Shown here one piece after another: positions 7,754 through 16,999 of a stretch of DNA of 64,000 nucleotides. Every line of letters begins with the position of its first letter. Positions within the stretch are counted from its first letter, which is position 1. The translations under genes and the position numbers were made by a program. The DNA is from an uncultured Spartobacteria bacterium (GTDB lineage: Bacteria; Verrucomicrobiota; Verrucomicrobiia; Chthoniobacterales; Chthoniobacteraceae). The stretch lies in the NCBI GenBank assembly GCA_903919125.1, contig CAIXGS010000027.1:78442-142441 (forward strand). Direction: 5' to 3'. The notes below the pieces were generated by a model. That model was not told where the DNA came from, did not search any database, and worked only from the letters and a program-made list of their open reading frames with translations.

Positions 7754-10700
7754 TCACTTTTGCGGGGGGAGCGCAAACGCCACCCACGTGTCGCCTGCGG
7801 GCCCTCCTAATTTACCACCGCCTGTGGCGGGTTGCAGGATGAACTGGCGCCCGTTCACCTCGTAGCAGGCCGGAGGTGCAGTGCCGTGGAGCGGTAACTC
7901 GTGACTCCATAATTCCTCGCCCGTTTTGGAATCAAAGGCGCGAATTTTCCGATCCCGCGTTCCACTGGCGAAGACCAGTCCCGTTTTTGTGACCATCGCG
8001 CCGCCGAAGTTTTCCTGCCCCGTCTTTGGCACGCCCTTCGCGGTCAGCTCTGAATATTCGCCCAGTGGGACACGCCAGGCCGTTGTTCCTGTGTTAAGGT
8101 TGATACAACTCAGCGTCCCCCAAGGTGCGGAACATGCGGGATACCCGTTCGCGTCCATCACGCGGTTGAAGCCGGAGAAGGTCCAGTCCCTGCCTCCGGT
8201 CTTAGCGTTGGTTAAAGGACGGTCGCGGCACAACAGAAAGTTGAGCAGTGGCTGGATTTGTTCCTCCGAAAGATGGGCCATGGGAGGCATCGAGGCGCGT
8301 CCGGTTTTCAAAATTGCACGGATATCGGCTTCTGCGAGGCGGTGTCTGACCCCGCGCATGGGCGGGGCGTGTGCAAGCCCTTTCCGATCAGGGCCGTGGC
8401 ATGGGGAACAGTTGGTTTGATAAACTTGTTCTCCTGCGTTTGCGGGCACGAGCGGGGCCGGATCGTCGTCCCGGAAACAGGTGATGCTCCAGGGGATTTC
8501 ATTGGAGGTGACGTATAAAAAACCGTCGGGATCCGCCGCCGCCCCGGTCCACTCGGCACCGCCGTGGATGTTAAAAAGGAGCGTGGGCCGCGCTTCGTCG
8601 AAGGAGGGGAAGGGGCCGAGATTGGCGCGTTCCACGAGGGGAAGGACTGCGGCGCTCGCTGCGGGATCGGCGGGCAGATCCGCCTTGGTGTAGGACTGCC
8701 GAGCAAAGGGCGGAGGAATTTCAGGCGCGGGTTGGTATACGGCGGTGGTGTCTCCCGGGAGGGCGTGTGTATCGACCCGCACAAAACGGAAGTCGTACAA
8801 CGGTTCGCCCGTGACTCTGTCAAGCAAGAGCGTGTTACCCAACTTGGTCACCTGCGCCACGGCATCCACGCGGCGGCCGTGGCGTTCGACCGTTACGAGG
8901 TTCGGTGGCGCGGGAATGTCCCAGTCCCAAATGTCGTGCCGCAGCTCCTGAAAATGCCAGAGCCGCCGTCCGGTCGCGGCGTCGAGGGCCAGGACGCAGT
9001 TGGCGAACAGGTTGTCCCCCTGATGATTGATGCCGATAAAGTTGGGTTTTGGGGAGCCAAGTCCAATGTATGCGATGCCCCGAGATTCGTCCATCGCCAT
9101 TCCACCCCAGCAGTTTGCGCCGCTTTCCAGAGCACTCCATGTTTCGTTGCCGTATTCGCCGTTCGGAGGGCGCGTCTTGAACGTCCACAGGCACTTTCCG
9201 TTGCGGGCGTCGTAGCCGTAGACGTCGCCGCTGTAGCCGGGCAACACGCAGATATTTCCATGCATGGCTCCCACAGCAGTAGTTCCTCCCGGCACATGCG
9301 TTTTGCCTTTGTCCCCAAAGCTAGGAATAGGCTTTCCTGTTTCAGGATTTAGGGCGATGAGCCAGTTGCCGTCGCCGAATAGCAGCCGGGGTGCGTTTTC
9401 CGCATCGCCCTTCCAAAAAAGCAAACCCCGCCGGGCGGGCGAGGTGGATTCTTTTCCAATCAGACTGCTAGGGGCAAAGCGCCATCGCTCCTCGCCGGTG
9501 GCGGCATCAAGGGCAGCGATGTTCTTGCCCGGAGTCGGTGTGAAAATAACCCCCTTCACCACAATCGGATTGCACTGAATGTTGGCCGAGCCGTCGGCAC
9601 TCCGGTAAGTCCACGCGGGCCGGAGTTCGCGCACATTTTCACGCGTGATTTGCGTGAGACTTGAAAAGCGGTTTGAGGTCGGTCCCCCTAGGGAACGTTC
9701 CCAGTCGGCGTGGTTTTGGGTGACTGGCCAGCCGTTGGCTGGAGTCAGTTTTTCTGGGGCAGCTGCGGGGAGGATGAAGCTGGGCGGGAGGCTGTTTCGA
9801 TTCTCGGGCGCGGGCGCGCGGAAAGCAGTCGGCACTTGAGGAGTCTGAGGCGCTTGTGAAGAACCCGTGCCGGCACCGAGCACCTGCGCGGGAAGGTCGT
9901 CGAAGTTCCAAAGCCCCAGAGTCTGCGCATCGGAATTGAGCGGATTGTCTCCGGGCGGGTCGATGTTCCGGATGCCCGAGGAGATACGCACATTGTCGAT
10001 AAGTCCGTCGCAACCGAGGGAGCTCTCGACTAACCCACCGATGGCAAGTCCGCCTGGATGCGGATTACCAGAACGTTCTCGAATTGAGGCTTCTTTCACC
10101 AGTTTTCCGTCGATGAAAAGGCAGGCTTTTTCGGCGGCGATAGTGGCGGCGACGGCGTGCCAAGTGCCGTCACAGATGTTCACGTCGCTTTTGACTTCGC
10201 CCCCGCGCCCGGGCAGGTATAAGCTGAGAAAGCCCGATTTGGCGTAGGTGTAGAATTCCCAATGGTCTGCGGAAGCCTTGGGATCGGAGGCGACGAGAAT
10301 ATTGAAACCAGTAGCACTGTTGATTTTGACCCGACATTCCACGGTGAGGGGCAGGGTGCGGAACGCGTCCTTTCCCTCCACGACGAGGCGTCCGCAGAGG
10401 GCTTTTCCAAAGGCAGGGTTGAGGGAGGGAACTCCGGTGGCGGGGGCGCTTGGAGAGGCTAATTTGAGCGTCGCCGGCGCATCTTTAAAGGTGCGCAGGC
10501 CAGGCTTGACTTTGGGGGCCTCGCCGTCGAGTTGAGGCAAAAGCCAGTTGAGTCCGTCAAGGTTGTCCAAGAGGCGTCCCTCCGCATCCTCGTTTGTGTG
10601 GTTAAGGATTCCAACGGGGCCTTTGTACCCGCTTTCGCGCAACTGGTGCAGGATCCGCAGATCCTCGGTGCCTGCTCCTAGTGGGAGGATCTTGCGGCCT

Positions 10701-11473
10701 TTTTCGTCCCCACCGATGTCCATCCCGTTGAGATTAATGCAGAGCAGGTGCGGAAGGGTGCGGGCCAGTATGCGCACGATCCGGTCGAGTTGACCGTGGC
10801 CGTGGTGAAAATTGTAAACGATGCCTACGTTGGTGACCCCGTCTGCCTTGAGTGCCTCGATGATGGCAAGCTGGTTCTCAGGCTCCCCAAACCAGCTGCC
10901 GTGGTTGTAGAGGCCAACGGTGCAGCCGATTTCTCTGGCAGCAGCGCAGATGGGCTTGAGACGGGTGAGTTCAGCCGCGATGCGGGCTTTCTGGTCGGCT
11001 TCATCCTTCACCGCGATTGGCCCGCCGCCACCGCTGACCCAGAGTTGTGGCTTTACGCCGTATCGCTTGAAAAGTTCCAGCGCGGCTCTTGCCTCGTCGT
11101 TGAGATTACCGGGGAACCACCAACCGAGTAGCTCGATGTGATGCTTGGCTAGTGCAGCAAGTTCAGCGTCCCACTGGGGGATGTGTTCCTTGCGATAATC
11201 ATAAACCAACTTAGAAATTCCCAGCTTCTCCAACATCGCTGCCCGCTCTTCGGGTCCGCGCCGTTTGCCATCGTAGGGAACGATGCACCATGCGGCTAAG
11301 TTCGAGCGGCGGAAAAGGTCGCTTTGGTTGTCCGTCGCCAATTTGGTGCGGGCTGCGGGAGACGCTGGGTTCGGAGCGGACTCAACGCCTTGGATTTGAG
11401 CGAGGGGGGCAATTCCGAGCAGGAGTGCCGCAAAAGAAACGAGGAACCGCTTGGTGGAGGCGAGGGAATTCAT
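7754..11473 (-). CDS. Secreted TIM-barrel / LamG / PQQ-dehydrogenase / cytochrome c fusion
   Basis: A 1239-residue exported multidomain protein. A signal peptide covers about 1-29. Residues roughly 55-320 resemble a xylose-isomerase-like TIM barrel (LGWWFPGNLND, VGIVYNFHHGHG). A LamG/concanavalin-like domain follows at about 375-525 (DGTWHAVAATIAAEKACLFI, DGLIDNVRI). From about 595 there is a PQQ-dependent eight-bladed propeller of the glucose/alcohol dehydrogenase class (LDAATGEERWRF, LWHFQELRHDIWDWDIP), with a cytochrome c insert around 1020 (CSPCH) before the last blades. The parts suggest oxidation of a sugar or alcohol in the periplasm with internal electron transfer from PQQ to heme c. 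Substrate unknown. A PAS-AraC regulator diverges from it. Confidence 0.85.
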   Translation of the reverse strand: MNSLASTKRFLVSFAALLLGIAPLAQIQGVESAPNPASPAARTKLATDNQSDLFRRSNLAAWCIVPYDGKRRGPEERAAMLEKLGISKLVYDYRKEHIPQWDAELAALAKHHIELLGWWFPGNLNDEARAALELFKRYGVKPQLWVSGGGGPIAVKDEADQKARIAAELTRLKPICAAAREIGCTVGLYNHGSWFGEPENQLAIIEALKADGVTNVGIVYNFHHGHGQLDRIVRILARTLPHLLCINLNGMDIGGDEKGRKILPLGAGTEDLRILHQLRESGYKGPVGILNHTNEDAEGRLLDNLDGLNWLLPQLDGEAPKVKPGLRTFKDAPATLKLASPSAPATGVPSLNPAFGKALCGRLVVEGKDAFRTLPLTVECRVKINSATGFNILVASDPKASADHWEFYTYAKSGFLSLYLPGRGGEVKSDVNICDGTWHAVAATIAAEKACLFIDGKLVKEASIRERSGNPHPGGLAIGGLVESSLGCDGLIDNVRISSGIRNIDPPGDNPLNSDAQTLGLWNFDDLPAQVLGAGTGSSQAPQTPQVPTAFRAPAPENRNSLPPSFILPAAAPEKLTPANGWPVTQNHADWERSLGGPTSNRFSSLTQITRENVRELRPAWTYRSADGSANIQCNPIVVKGVIFTPTPGKNIAALDAATGEERWRFAPSSLIGKESTSPARRGLLFWKGDAENAPRLLFGDGNWLIALNPETGKPIPSFGDKGKTHVPGGTTAVGAMHGNICVLPGYSGDVYGYDARNGKCLWTFKTRPPNGEYGNETWSALESGANCWGGMAMDESRGIAYIGLGSPKPNFIGINHQGDNLFANCVLALDAATGRRLWHFQELRHDIWDWDIPAPPNLVTVERHGRRVDAVAQVTKLGNTLLLDRVTGEPLYDFRFVRVDTHALPGDTTAVYQPAPEIPPPFARQSYTKADLPADPAASAAVLPLVERANLGPFPSFDEARPTLLFNIHGGAEWTGAAADPDGFLYVTSNEIPWSITCFRDDDPAPLVPANAGEQVYQTNCSPCHGPDRKGLAHAPPMRGVRHRLAEADIRAILKTGRASMPPMAHLSEEQIQPLLNFLLCRDRPLTNAKTGGRDWTFSGFNRVMDANGYPACSAPWGTLSCINLNTGTTAWRVPLGEYSELTAKGVPKTGQENFGGAMVTKTGLVFASGTRDRKIRAFDSKTGEELWSHELPLHGTAPPACYEVNGRQFILQPATGGGKLGGPAGDTWVAFALPPQK

Positions 11474-11548
11474 AGGGAGGCAAGAGGGATCGCGAGCGAG
11501 GTTGATTAGGGCATAAACCCCACGACTACGTCTAGAACGGGGACGTCT

Positions 11549-11577
11549 CCTTTGTGTACGGCAGCGCCAAACAAAGG
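11549..11577. promoter_or_regulatory. Candidate operator: inverted repeat between divergent genes
   Basis: In the 144-nt gap between the PQQ fusion gene and the PAS-AraC gene, CCTTTGT (11549-11555) and ACAAAGG (11571-11577) form a 7-bp inverted repeat with a 15-nt spacer. AraC proteins often bind such divergent control regions, though usually at direct repeats. Position is the only support. Confidence 0.25.
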
Positions 11578-11602
11578 GGTGCTAAAGGTCCCCTGTTAGC
11601 GT

Positions 11603-11610
11603 AAGGAGGT
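11603..11610 (+). promoter_or_regulatory. Strong Shine-Dalgarno site deciding a TTG start
   Basis: AAGGAGGT, a perfect anti-16S match, lies 7 nt upstream of the TTG at 11618 and 28 nt upstream of the next in-frame ATG. It therefore supports TTG as the start of the PAS-AraC gene. Most other genes here lack a site of this strength. Confidence 0.8.
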
Positions 11611-11617
11611 TGGTGGT

Positions 11618-12376
11618 TTGTCAACTCAGCAGCAGCAGATGTCCTTTCCCCCCGACTTAATTGCCTCCTTCTTTGCCTCCCTGAGTTCGGAACAGGGGCT
11701 GCGATTGTTTGACGCTTTGCCGGACACTCGGCTGTTTGTTAAGGACGCCAACGGTGTTTACATGCACGTCAGTCAGGGCATGGTTCTCGCCCACGGATTC
11801 ATCCACGAGAACGCCATCCTCGGACGCACTGACTACGACTTCATTCCGGCCTATCTTGCCGATCAGTACACCCGGGATGACAAGCGTGTGCTTGAGGGGA
11901 ACGAGATTTGGGGGCGTGTCGAAATGGTGATGCGCCACCCGCAATGCCACGACTGGTATCTCACATCAAAGATCCCCTTGCGCGCCAAAGACGGCCGTAT
12001 TGTTGGACTTGCGGGCATTTCAAGGGATCTGGAAAAGACGGCCCGGTTTGCCTCGCCTTTCACCCAGTTGGCGCCGGTTTTGGAATATATCCGCGAGGAG
12101 TTTGCGGCCCCTTTCGATCTTGCCCTTCTCGCGCAGCACGCAGGGATGTCTAAGCGCAGCTTTCAGCGCCATTTCAAAAAGGCCTTTCAGATGACTCCGA
12201 GCGGTTATCTCCGGCAATTCCGGATCGGTAAGGTCTGCCAGATGCTTCTGGAAACGGATGAAACAATTTCAGCAATCGCACAGGAAACCGGCTTTACGGA
12301 TCACAGCCACTTGATCCGTGAGTTTGCCAGCGCGATCGGAAGCACTCCGAGCGCTTATCGAACACGCTACCGGTGA
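11618..12376 (+). CDS. PAS-domain AraC-family transcriptional regulator
   Basis: A 252-residue regulator with an N-terminal PAS domain (about 28-137; FVKDANGVYMHVSQGMV, LGRTDYDFIP, GRIVGLAGISRDLEKT) and a C-terminal AraC double helix-turn-helix (about 155-252; HAGMSKRSFQRHFKKAF, AIAQETGFTDHSHLIREFAS). The start is TTG at 11618, because a strong Shine-Dalgarno AAGGAGGT at 11603-11610 sits 7 nt upstream; the ATG at 11639 is too far from it. It is divergent from the large PQQ fusion gene and is the obvious candidate regulator of it, responding to a PAS ligand. Confidence 0.9.
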   Translation: MSTQQQQMSFPPDLIASFFASLSSEQGLRLFDALPDTRLFVKDANGVYMHVSQGMVLAHGFIHENAILGRTDYDFIPAYLADQYTRDDKRVLEGNEIWGRVEMVMRHPQCHDWYLTSKIPLRAKDGRIVGLAGISRDLEKTARFASPFTQLAPVLEYIREEFAAPFDLALLAQHAGMSKRSFQRHFKKAFQMTPSGYLRQFRIGKVCQMLLETDETISAIAQETGFTDHSHLIREFASAIGSTPSAYRTRYR

Positions 12377-12494
12377 ACAACGGCGAGCGCATCCTTTAGT
12401 CGGTCCTGAAAAACTCCCCCGCAGCACTTCGTGGGAGGCAGGGGACAGACACTTTTGGGCCAAATCACTCCTGCGACGCTCAGAACCTTTCAGC

Positions 12495-12866
12495 TCATGG
12501 CAACCTTTTCGCTATCCACTGAGTCCTGTTCTTTGTTTGGGAGATTCGAAAACCTTTCATCGATTGGCCATCCGCTGAAAGGTTCATGAGATCTTTCGCG
12601 TAATTTTGGTCAGGCCACACCATTTCATACTTAGGGGTGGAGTTGGGAAGTCTTCTCCATGTTCCACGCTGGTTTCCCTTCCAAATGATTGTTCCATCCG
12701 CAAGGAACTCGGTATCGTAGCCCGATGACCACTTCCATTTTCCAACGATGGGTTCATTTTTATCCTCCTTTTCAGCAACCTGATTCTTTTGCTGAGCAGG
12801 CGACTCGGACGGAGTGGCTAGGAGAAATATTTCCAGGATTGCTAGAAGGTTAAAAAGCCGCCTCAT
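12495..12866 (-). CDS. Small secreted protein of unknown function
   Basis: About 123 residues from the ATG at 12866. A hydrophobic signal segment (LFNLLAILEIFLLA) with likely cleavage near SPAQQ is followed by a compact domain of the pattern VGKWKW...FLADGTIIWKG...GTWRRL, which recalls small lipocalin-like or copy-type domains of exported proteins (VGKW ... DGT ... GTW). An ATG two codons upstream (12872) is equally possible; the open frame extends to 13025 but that part does not look exported. It converges on the PAS-AraC gene. Function unknown. Confidence 0.6.
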   Translation of the reverse strand: MRRLFNLLAILEIFLLATPSESPAQQKNQVAEKEDKNEPIVGKWKWSSGYDTEFLADGTIIWKGNQRGTWRRLPNSTPKYEMVWPDQNYAKDLMNLSADGQSMKGFRISQTKNRTQWIAKRLP

Positions 12867-13119
12867 AAGCATAATGACTATCAATGAAAGGCCGAGGATC
12901 AAGTTAAAACTGAGGTGGGTTTTTGGGAACCGGCAAAGCCGCTTGCTTGGAATGCTGCCGTTTAAATGGACTGTCTTTTGAGGGTTGAGGAAACGATCTG
13001 CTTTTTCGAATGTCTTACTTTTCATTAAGGCATCGTCGCATTTCGGCGAGTGGCATCCTGCTGGCCGCGTGCTTTGATGCCCCGAAAATCGCGTTCGGCA
13101 AAGCGTGTGGGAGCGTCCC

Positions 13120-14100
13120 TTAAAATACCACTGGGGTGCCTTCCGTCAAAAAGGCGATCCGATCCTCCAGCCCGCGGCTTTGGGCGGCAGCCAGCAGACG
13201 GCGAGGAGGTTCATCCAAAGGTTCGTAAGACATGCGAAAAGTTCCGTGGTGCATGGGCACCATGACTTTAGCGTTCAGTGAGACGAAGGCATCCAGCGCC
13301 TCCTCCGGGTTCATGTGGACGCTGCGCAAGCTTGGAGGCTCGTACGCGCCAATAGGTAACAGCGCCACGTCGATGGCAAAGCGGCGACCGATTTCCGCAA
13401 ATCCATCGAAGGCAGCCGAATCCCCGCCGTGGTACACGATCTTGCCTCCCATTTCGACGATAAATCCCCCAAAGCCGCGGTGCGAATCGTGCAGCATTCT
13501 GGCGCCCCAGTGTTTGCAAGGAGTCAGCGTAACGCGAATCCCATCCAGCTCAAAGCTTTCCCAATAATGGAGTTCCTGCACAACCCCAAAGCCAAGATCG
13601 TGCACTAGGTCGCCCACCTCAAAGGGCACCACGATGGGTTGCCCTGTGGCGACTCGTCGCAGTGTTCGCCGATCGAGATGATCAAAGTGCGCGTGCGTCA
13701 CCAGTACGAGGTCCGTGGGCGGCAGCGCGCCAAGCTCCACACCGGGATGCCGCATCCGTTTGATGCCCTTCACCCACTTGGCCCAAATCGGATCTATCAA
13801 CACATTGCCCGCCGCTGATTGAAGCAGAAACGAGGCGTGACCGATCCATGTCACCGCAACTTCTCCGTGACCAAAAGTCTGCCATTTAGGTCGTAATGAC
13901 TTGCCTTCCCGAGTTTTAAAAAGCGATGGCAAAAAAATTTCCGTCACTGGATTCCGCCGTGTCCAACCCGCCACGGGAGCCAAATCCACATGCAATTCCT
14001 GATGTAATGCGGCAGCTGTGGCAGCCTCCCCCGCCTTGAGTGAGGAGCCGTCTGATTTGCGGATTTCCGCTTTCGATGTGCTGCGCTCGGGCTTGGCCAC
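13120..14100 (-). CDS. MBL-fold metal-dependent hydrolase, UlaG/NAPE-PLD-like
   Basis: A 326-residue metallo-beta-lactamase-fold enzyme. The metal-binding signature THAHFDHLD gives His136, His138, Asp140 and His141; WIGHASFLLQ precedes it; CKHWGAR, VYHGGDSAAFDGF and PMHHGTF supply the remaining ligand histidines and aspartate. The pattern matches the NAPE-hydrolysing phospholipase D / RomA-like branch, which acts on lipids or cyclic phosphodiesters. The substrate cannot be fixed. The start is GTG at 14100 and is uncertain. It lies about 106 nt downstream of pgsA in the same direction, which makes a lipid substrate plausible but unproven. Confidence 0.82.
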   Translation of the reverse strand: MAKPERSTSKAEIRKSDGSSLKAGEAATAAALHQELHVDLAPVAGWTRRNPVTEIFLPSLFKTREGKSLRPKWQTFGHGEVAVTWIGHASFLLQSAAGNVLIDPIWAKWVKGIKRMRHPGVELGALPPTDLVLVTHAHFDHLDRRTLRRVATGQPIVVPFEVGDLVHDLGFGVVQELHYWESFELDGIRVTLTPCKHWGARMLHDSHRGFGGFIVEMGGKIVYHGGDSAAFDGFAEIGRRFAIDVALLPIGAYEPPSLRSVHMNPEEALDAFVSLNAKVMVPMHHGTFRMSYEPLDEPPRRLLAAAQSRGLEDRIAFLTEGTPVVF

Positions 14101-14206
14101 GATCCAGCACCCTAAAGCCAGTGGTGCTCCTACGCAAAAATAAATCCTCTACGGAAGCGAATAAACTTCGGGCGCAGCGGCTTGGCAAAAAAGCCGGACA
14201 TTTACA

Positions 14207-14803
14207 TCAGCGATCTTCAATGAGATGGCGGTTGCGCCAGAGATAGCCCAGACCGGACCCCACCGTCAGGGCCAGCGCAAGGCCTAGCAGGATGGAACCC
14301 ACGGGGCGCCAAAGCACGTTCAGAAAGGAGGGCTGCGGAACCCAGCCGGCCCGAATCCACTCGTCGAGACTTAAAAGCAGCAGAAAATAAAGAATCGTAA
14401 TGATTTGCCAGATCGTCTTGTGCTTTCCAAAGCGGTCGGCTGGAAGCACCACCCCTTTTGCTGCTGCTAGTTGCCGCAAGCCTGTAATGAGAAATTCTCG
14501 GCTCACGATCACGATCGCCACCCACGCAGGAATGGCGGCGTGCCCATTACTTTCTCGCGCCGCTAGACAAATCAACGCAGTAGCGGTGAGAATTTTATCC
14601 ACCAAAGGATCCATTAGAGCGCCAAAGTCAGTAATGAGATTGTAGCGGCGGGCAATAGCGCCGTCTGCGTAATCTGTAAAACTCGCGAGACCAAAGAGCA
14701 AGAGAGCGCCAGTACAGGAAAAGGGTTGGTAGGACTCCAACGAAGCGGCGAAACCAGCCGTTATACCTAACCGCATCATGGTAAGCTTGTTGGGTAGGTT
14801 CAT
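14207..14803 (-). CDS. pgsA: CDP-diacylglycerol--glycerol-3-phosphate 3-phosphatidyltransferase
   Basis: Integral membrane enzyme making phosphatidylglycerol phosphate, the committed step to phosphatidylglycerol and cardiolipin. About 198 residues from the ATG at 14803 (MNLPNKLTMMRL is the typical PgsA N-terminus; the upstream open frame is not). The CDP-alcohol phosphotransferase signature DYADGAIARR...GALMDPLVD is intact, with four aspartates in the expected spacing. Several membrane helices follow. Its neighbours are the divergent gnd and the MBL-fold gene downstream. Confidence 0.93.
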   Translation of the reverse strand: MNLPNKLTMMRLGITAGFAASLESYQPFSCTGALLLFGLASFTDYADGAIARRYNLITDFGALMDPLVDKILTATALICLAARESNGHAAIPAWVAIVIVSREFLITGLRQLAAAKGVVLPADRFGKHKTIWQIITILYFLLLLSLDEWIRAGWVPQPSFLNVLWRPVGSILLGLALALTVGSGLGYLWRNRHLIEDR

Positions 14804-14932
14804 GGGTGGTTTGGCTGCGACTCTGCTGCGGCGAATCCTCTTTTGCAAGGATGGCAAATGCCGATTGCCGAGCACTCACTCTGACGTTAGCCTGCACGCT
14901 GACTCAATCTGAAATCTATAAGTTAAAACATC

Positions 14933-16354
14933 ATGTCTGCAAACTGTGATATCGGCCTCATCGGCCTCGCTGTAATGGGGGAAAACCTAGTTCTCAACAT
15001 GGAGAGCAAGGGATTTACCGTCGCTGTCTACAACCGCACCGCTGCGGTAACAGATAAATTCGCCGAAGGGCGCGCCAAGGGAAAACACATCGTTGCCACG
15101 CACACTCTGGAAGAGTTTGTGGGAGCATTGAGTCGGCCTCGCAAAGCGCAGATTATGGTGAAAGCGGGCGCACCCGTGGACGCAGTAATCGACCAGTTGG
15201 TTCCGCTCCTCTCAGAAGGGGACATCATTATTGACGGGGGGAACTCGCTCTGGACTGATACGCAACGCCGCGAAAAGGCTCTTGCGGCCAAGGGGATCCG
15301 CTACTTTGGCGTCGGCGTTTCGGGCGGCGAAGAAGGAGCGCTCAAGGGCCCGTCCATTATGCCGGGCGGCTCCAAAGAAGGCTGGGAATTCCTTGCCCCA
15401 ATTTACACCAAAATTTCAGCGCACGTGGACGGTGAATCGTGCTGCCGTTACATGGGGCCAGATGGCGCAGGACATTACGTCAAGATGGTCCACAACGGCA
15501 TCGAGTACGGTGATATGCAGTTGATTTGTGAGGCTTATTCCATTCTTAAGAATTTGCTTGGCTTGAGCGCTCACGAACTCGCCGAAATCTTTACCGAATG
15601 GAACGGCGGCGAACTCAATAGTTATCTGATTGAGATCACCTCCCGCATCTTCGGGCGCACCGATCCAGAAACCGGCAAGGCCTTGGTGGATGTGATCGTG
15701 GATAGGGCCGGACAAAAGGGCACAGGCAAGTGGACGGTGGGTCACGCTGTGGAAATGGGCGTCCCGCTTTCGACCATCTCTTCGGCGGTGGAAGCGCGTA
15801 TTTTGTCATCACTGAAGGAAGAGCGCGTAGAGGCTAGCAAACATTTGACAGGCCCCGCCCCTACCGCTTTCGAGGGGGACCGCAAAGCCCTTATCGAGGC
15901 CGTGCGTGACGCTTTGTATGCATCCAAAATCGTCTCCTACGCCCAGGGTTTCGTACAGTTGGGCGCTGCGGCGAAGCAGTATGGTTGGACGCTTAATTTT
16001 GGTGATATCGCAACCATTTGGCGCGGCGGCTGCATCATCCGTGCGCAGTTCCTTAACCGCATTAAGCAGGCCTACGAGTTGAACCCAGGATTGAAAAACC
16101 TGATGCTGGACCCGTTCTTCAGCGACATCCTTGGACACACTCAGTTAAACTGGCGCACCGCCGTTGCCGAAGCAATCACGCACGGCATCCCAGTGCCCGC
16201 GTTCGGCGCATCCCTCGCCTATTACGACAGTTACCGTGCGGAACGCCTCCCAGCGAACCTGCTCCAAGCACAACGCGACTTCTTTGGCGCGCACACCTAC
16301 GAGCGCTTGGACAAGCCAGTTGGCGAGCACTTCCATACAGACTGGATGCACTAA
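14933..16354 (+). CDS. gnd: 6-phosphogluconate dehydrogenase (decarboxylating)
   Basis: Cytoplasmic NADP-dependent enzyme of the oxidative pentose phosphate pathway, yielding ribulose 5-phosphate and CO2. The 473-residue length is that of the long (homodimeric) form. The NADP fold starts at residue 7 ([16 protein letters not shown]), the substrate signature [18 protein letters not shown] and the catalytic [13 protein letters not shown] follow, and the C-terminal tail ends FHTDW. The product is the substrate of rpe, found about 5.6 kb away. A hairpin terminator follows at 16396-16427. Confidence 0.97.
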   Translation: MSANCDIGLIGLAVMGENLVLNMESKGFTVAVYNRTAAVTDKFAEGRAKGKHIVATHTLEEFVGALSRPRKAQIMVKAGAPVDAVIDQLVPLLSEGDIIIDGGNSLWTDTQRREKALAAKGIRYFGVGVSGGEEGALKGPSIMPGGSKEGWEFLAPIYTKISAHVDGESCCRYMGPDGAGHYVKMVHNGIEYGDMQLICEAYSILKNLLGLSAHELAEIFTEWNGGELNSYLIEITSRIFGRTDPETGKALVDVIVDRAGQKGTGKWTVGHAVEMGVPLSTISSAVEARILSSLKEERVEASKHLTGPAPTAFEGDRKALIEAVRDALYASKIVSYAQGFVQLGAAAKQYGWTLNFGDIATIWRGGCIIRAQFLNRIKQAYELNPGLKNLMLDPFFSDILGHTQLNWRTAVAEAITHGIPVPAFGASLAYYDSYRAERLPANLLQAQRDFFGAHTYERLDKPVGEHFHTDWMH

Positions 16355-16395
16355 TGGCTCGGTTGGTTTGATGGCTCCATTCAGAGCGTCACCGG

Positions 16396-16427
16396 AAAGA
16401 GCGTCGTCCCAAAGGCGGCGCTCTTTT
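16396..16427 (+). terminator. Rho-independent terminator after gnd
   Basis: AAAGAGCG (16396-16403) pairs perfectly with CGCTCTTT (16419-16426); three further pairs (TCG with CGG, one a wobble) can extend the stem to 11 bp around a 9-nt loop, and the stem runs into TTTT. It begins 42 nt after the gnd stop. Confidence 0.7.
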
Positions 16428-16618
16428 CGGATCGTGAATCAACATAAACTAGGACGAAAAATTTCGCGCCTAGAGGCAACTTCTGCTAGAATCCCCCATG
16501 AAGATATCGACTCTCGAAGAAGTTAGCCCAAGCAGCATTGCAGGTCTTGCTTTGCCTCCGTCCGTTGTCTCCGCCCTTTAACTGCTTGGCGATTTCGAGC
16601 GTTAGATGAAACCCTCCT

Positions 16619-16999
16619 ATGGCAGCCCCAAATTCCTTTGAGCTCCATTATCAGTGCCAGCGTTGTACGGCCTGTTGCCGCTGGCCCGGACAGGTCAAAG
16701 TTGGCACCTCGGAGTTAGCCGCGATGGCTAAACTGCTTGAGATGGAGGAGTGGGTTTTTATTCAGGAATACACTCGGCTAAGACCCCAACGAGACGGCCT
16801 TGCGCTGAAGGACAAGGCGAACGGCGAATGCATTTTTTTAGAAGGCCGCGATTGTCGCGTACAGGAAGCCAAACCCATCCAGTGCAAGGGCTTTCCGAAT
16901 ACATGGAACTTCCCAGGATGGCGTGCGGTCTGCGAGGCTATCCCCAGTTTAAAAGAAGGCCACAGCGCCAAAACCCGCGCTGAAGACACTTGTTTGTGA
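16619..16999 (+). CDS. YkgJ-family CxxCxxCC metal-binding protein
   Basis: A 126-residue protein of the YkgJ/UPF0153 type, with the hallmark CQRCTACC (Cys13, Cys16, Cys19, Cys20) and later cysteines in GECIF, RDCRV and IQCKGFP. The family binds a zinc or iron-sulfur site; its role is unsettled, though relatives are linked to flagellin and other protein modification. Its stop codon overlaps the GTG start of the first pseudopilin gene (GTGA), so it heads the pseudopilus operon. Whether it helps that machine is an open inference. Confidence 0.87.
   Translation: MAAPNSFELHYQCQRCTACCRWPGQVKVGTSELAAMAKLLEMEEWVFIQEYTRLRPQRDGLALKDKANGECIFLEGRDCRVQEAKPIQCKGFPNTWNFPGWRAVCEAIPSLKEGHSAKTRAEDTCL

Noticed and set aside
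8564..9352. A 262-codon plus-strand open frame opposite the PQQ fusion gene.
   Set aside because: It lies wholly antisense to a gene with clear domain motifs and has no family pattern; it is a GC-driven shadow.
16498..16581. A 27-codon plus-strand frame between gnd and the YkgJ gene.
   Set aside because: No ribosome site, no recognisable pattern and no coding context; chance frames of this length are expected.
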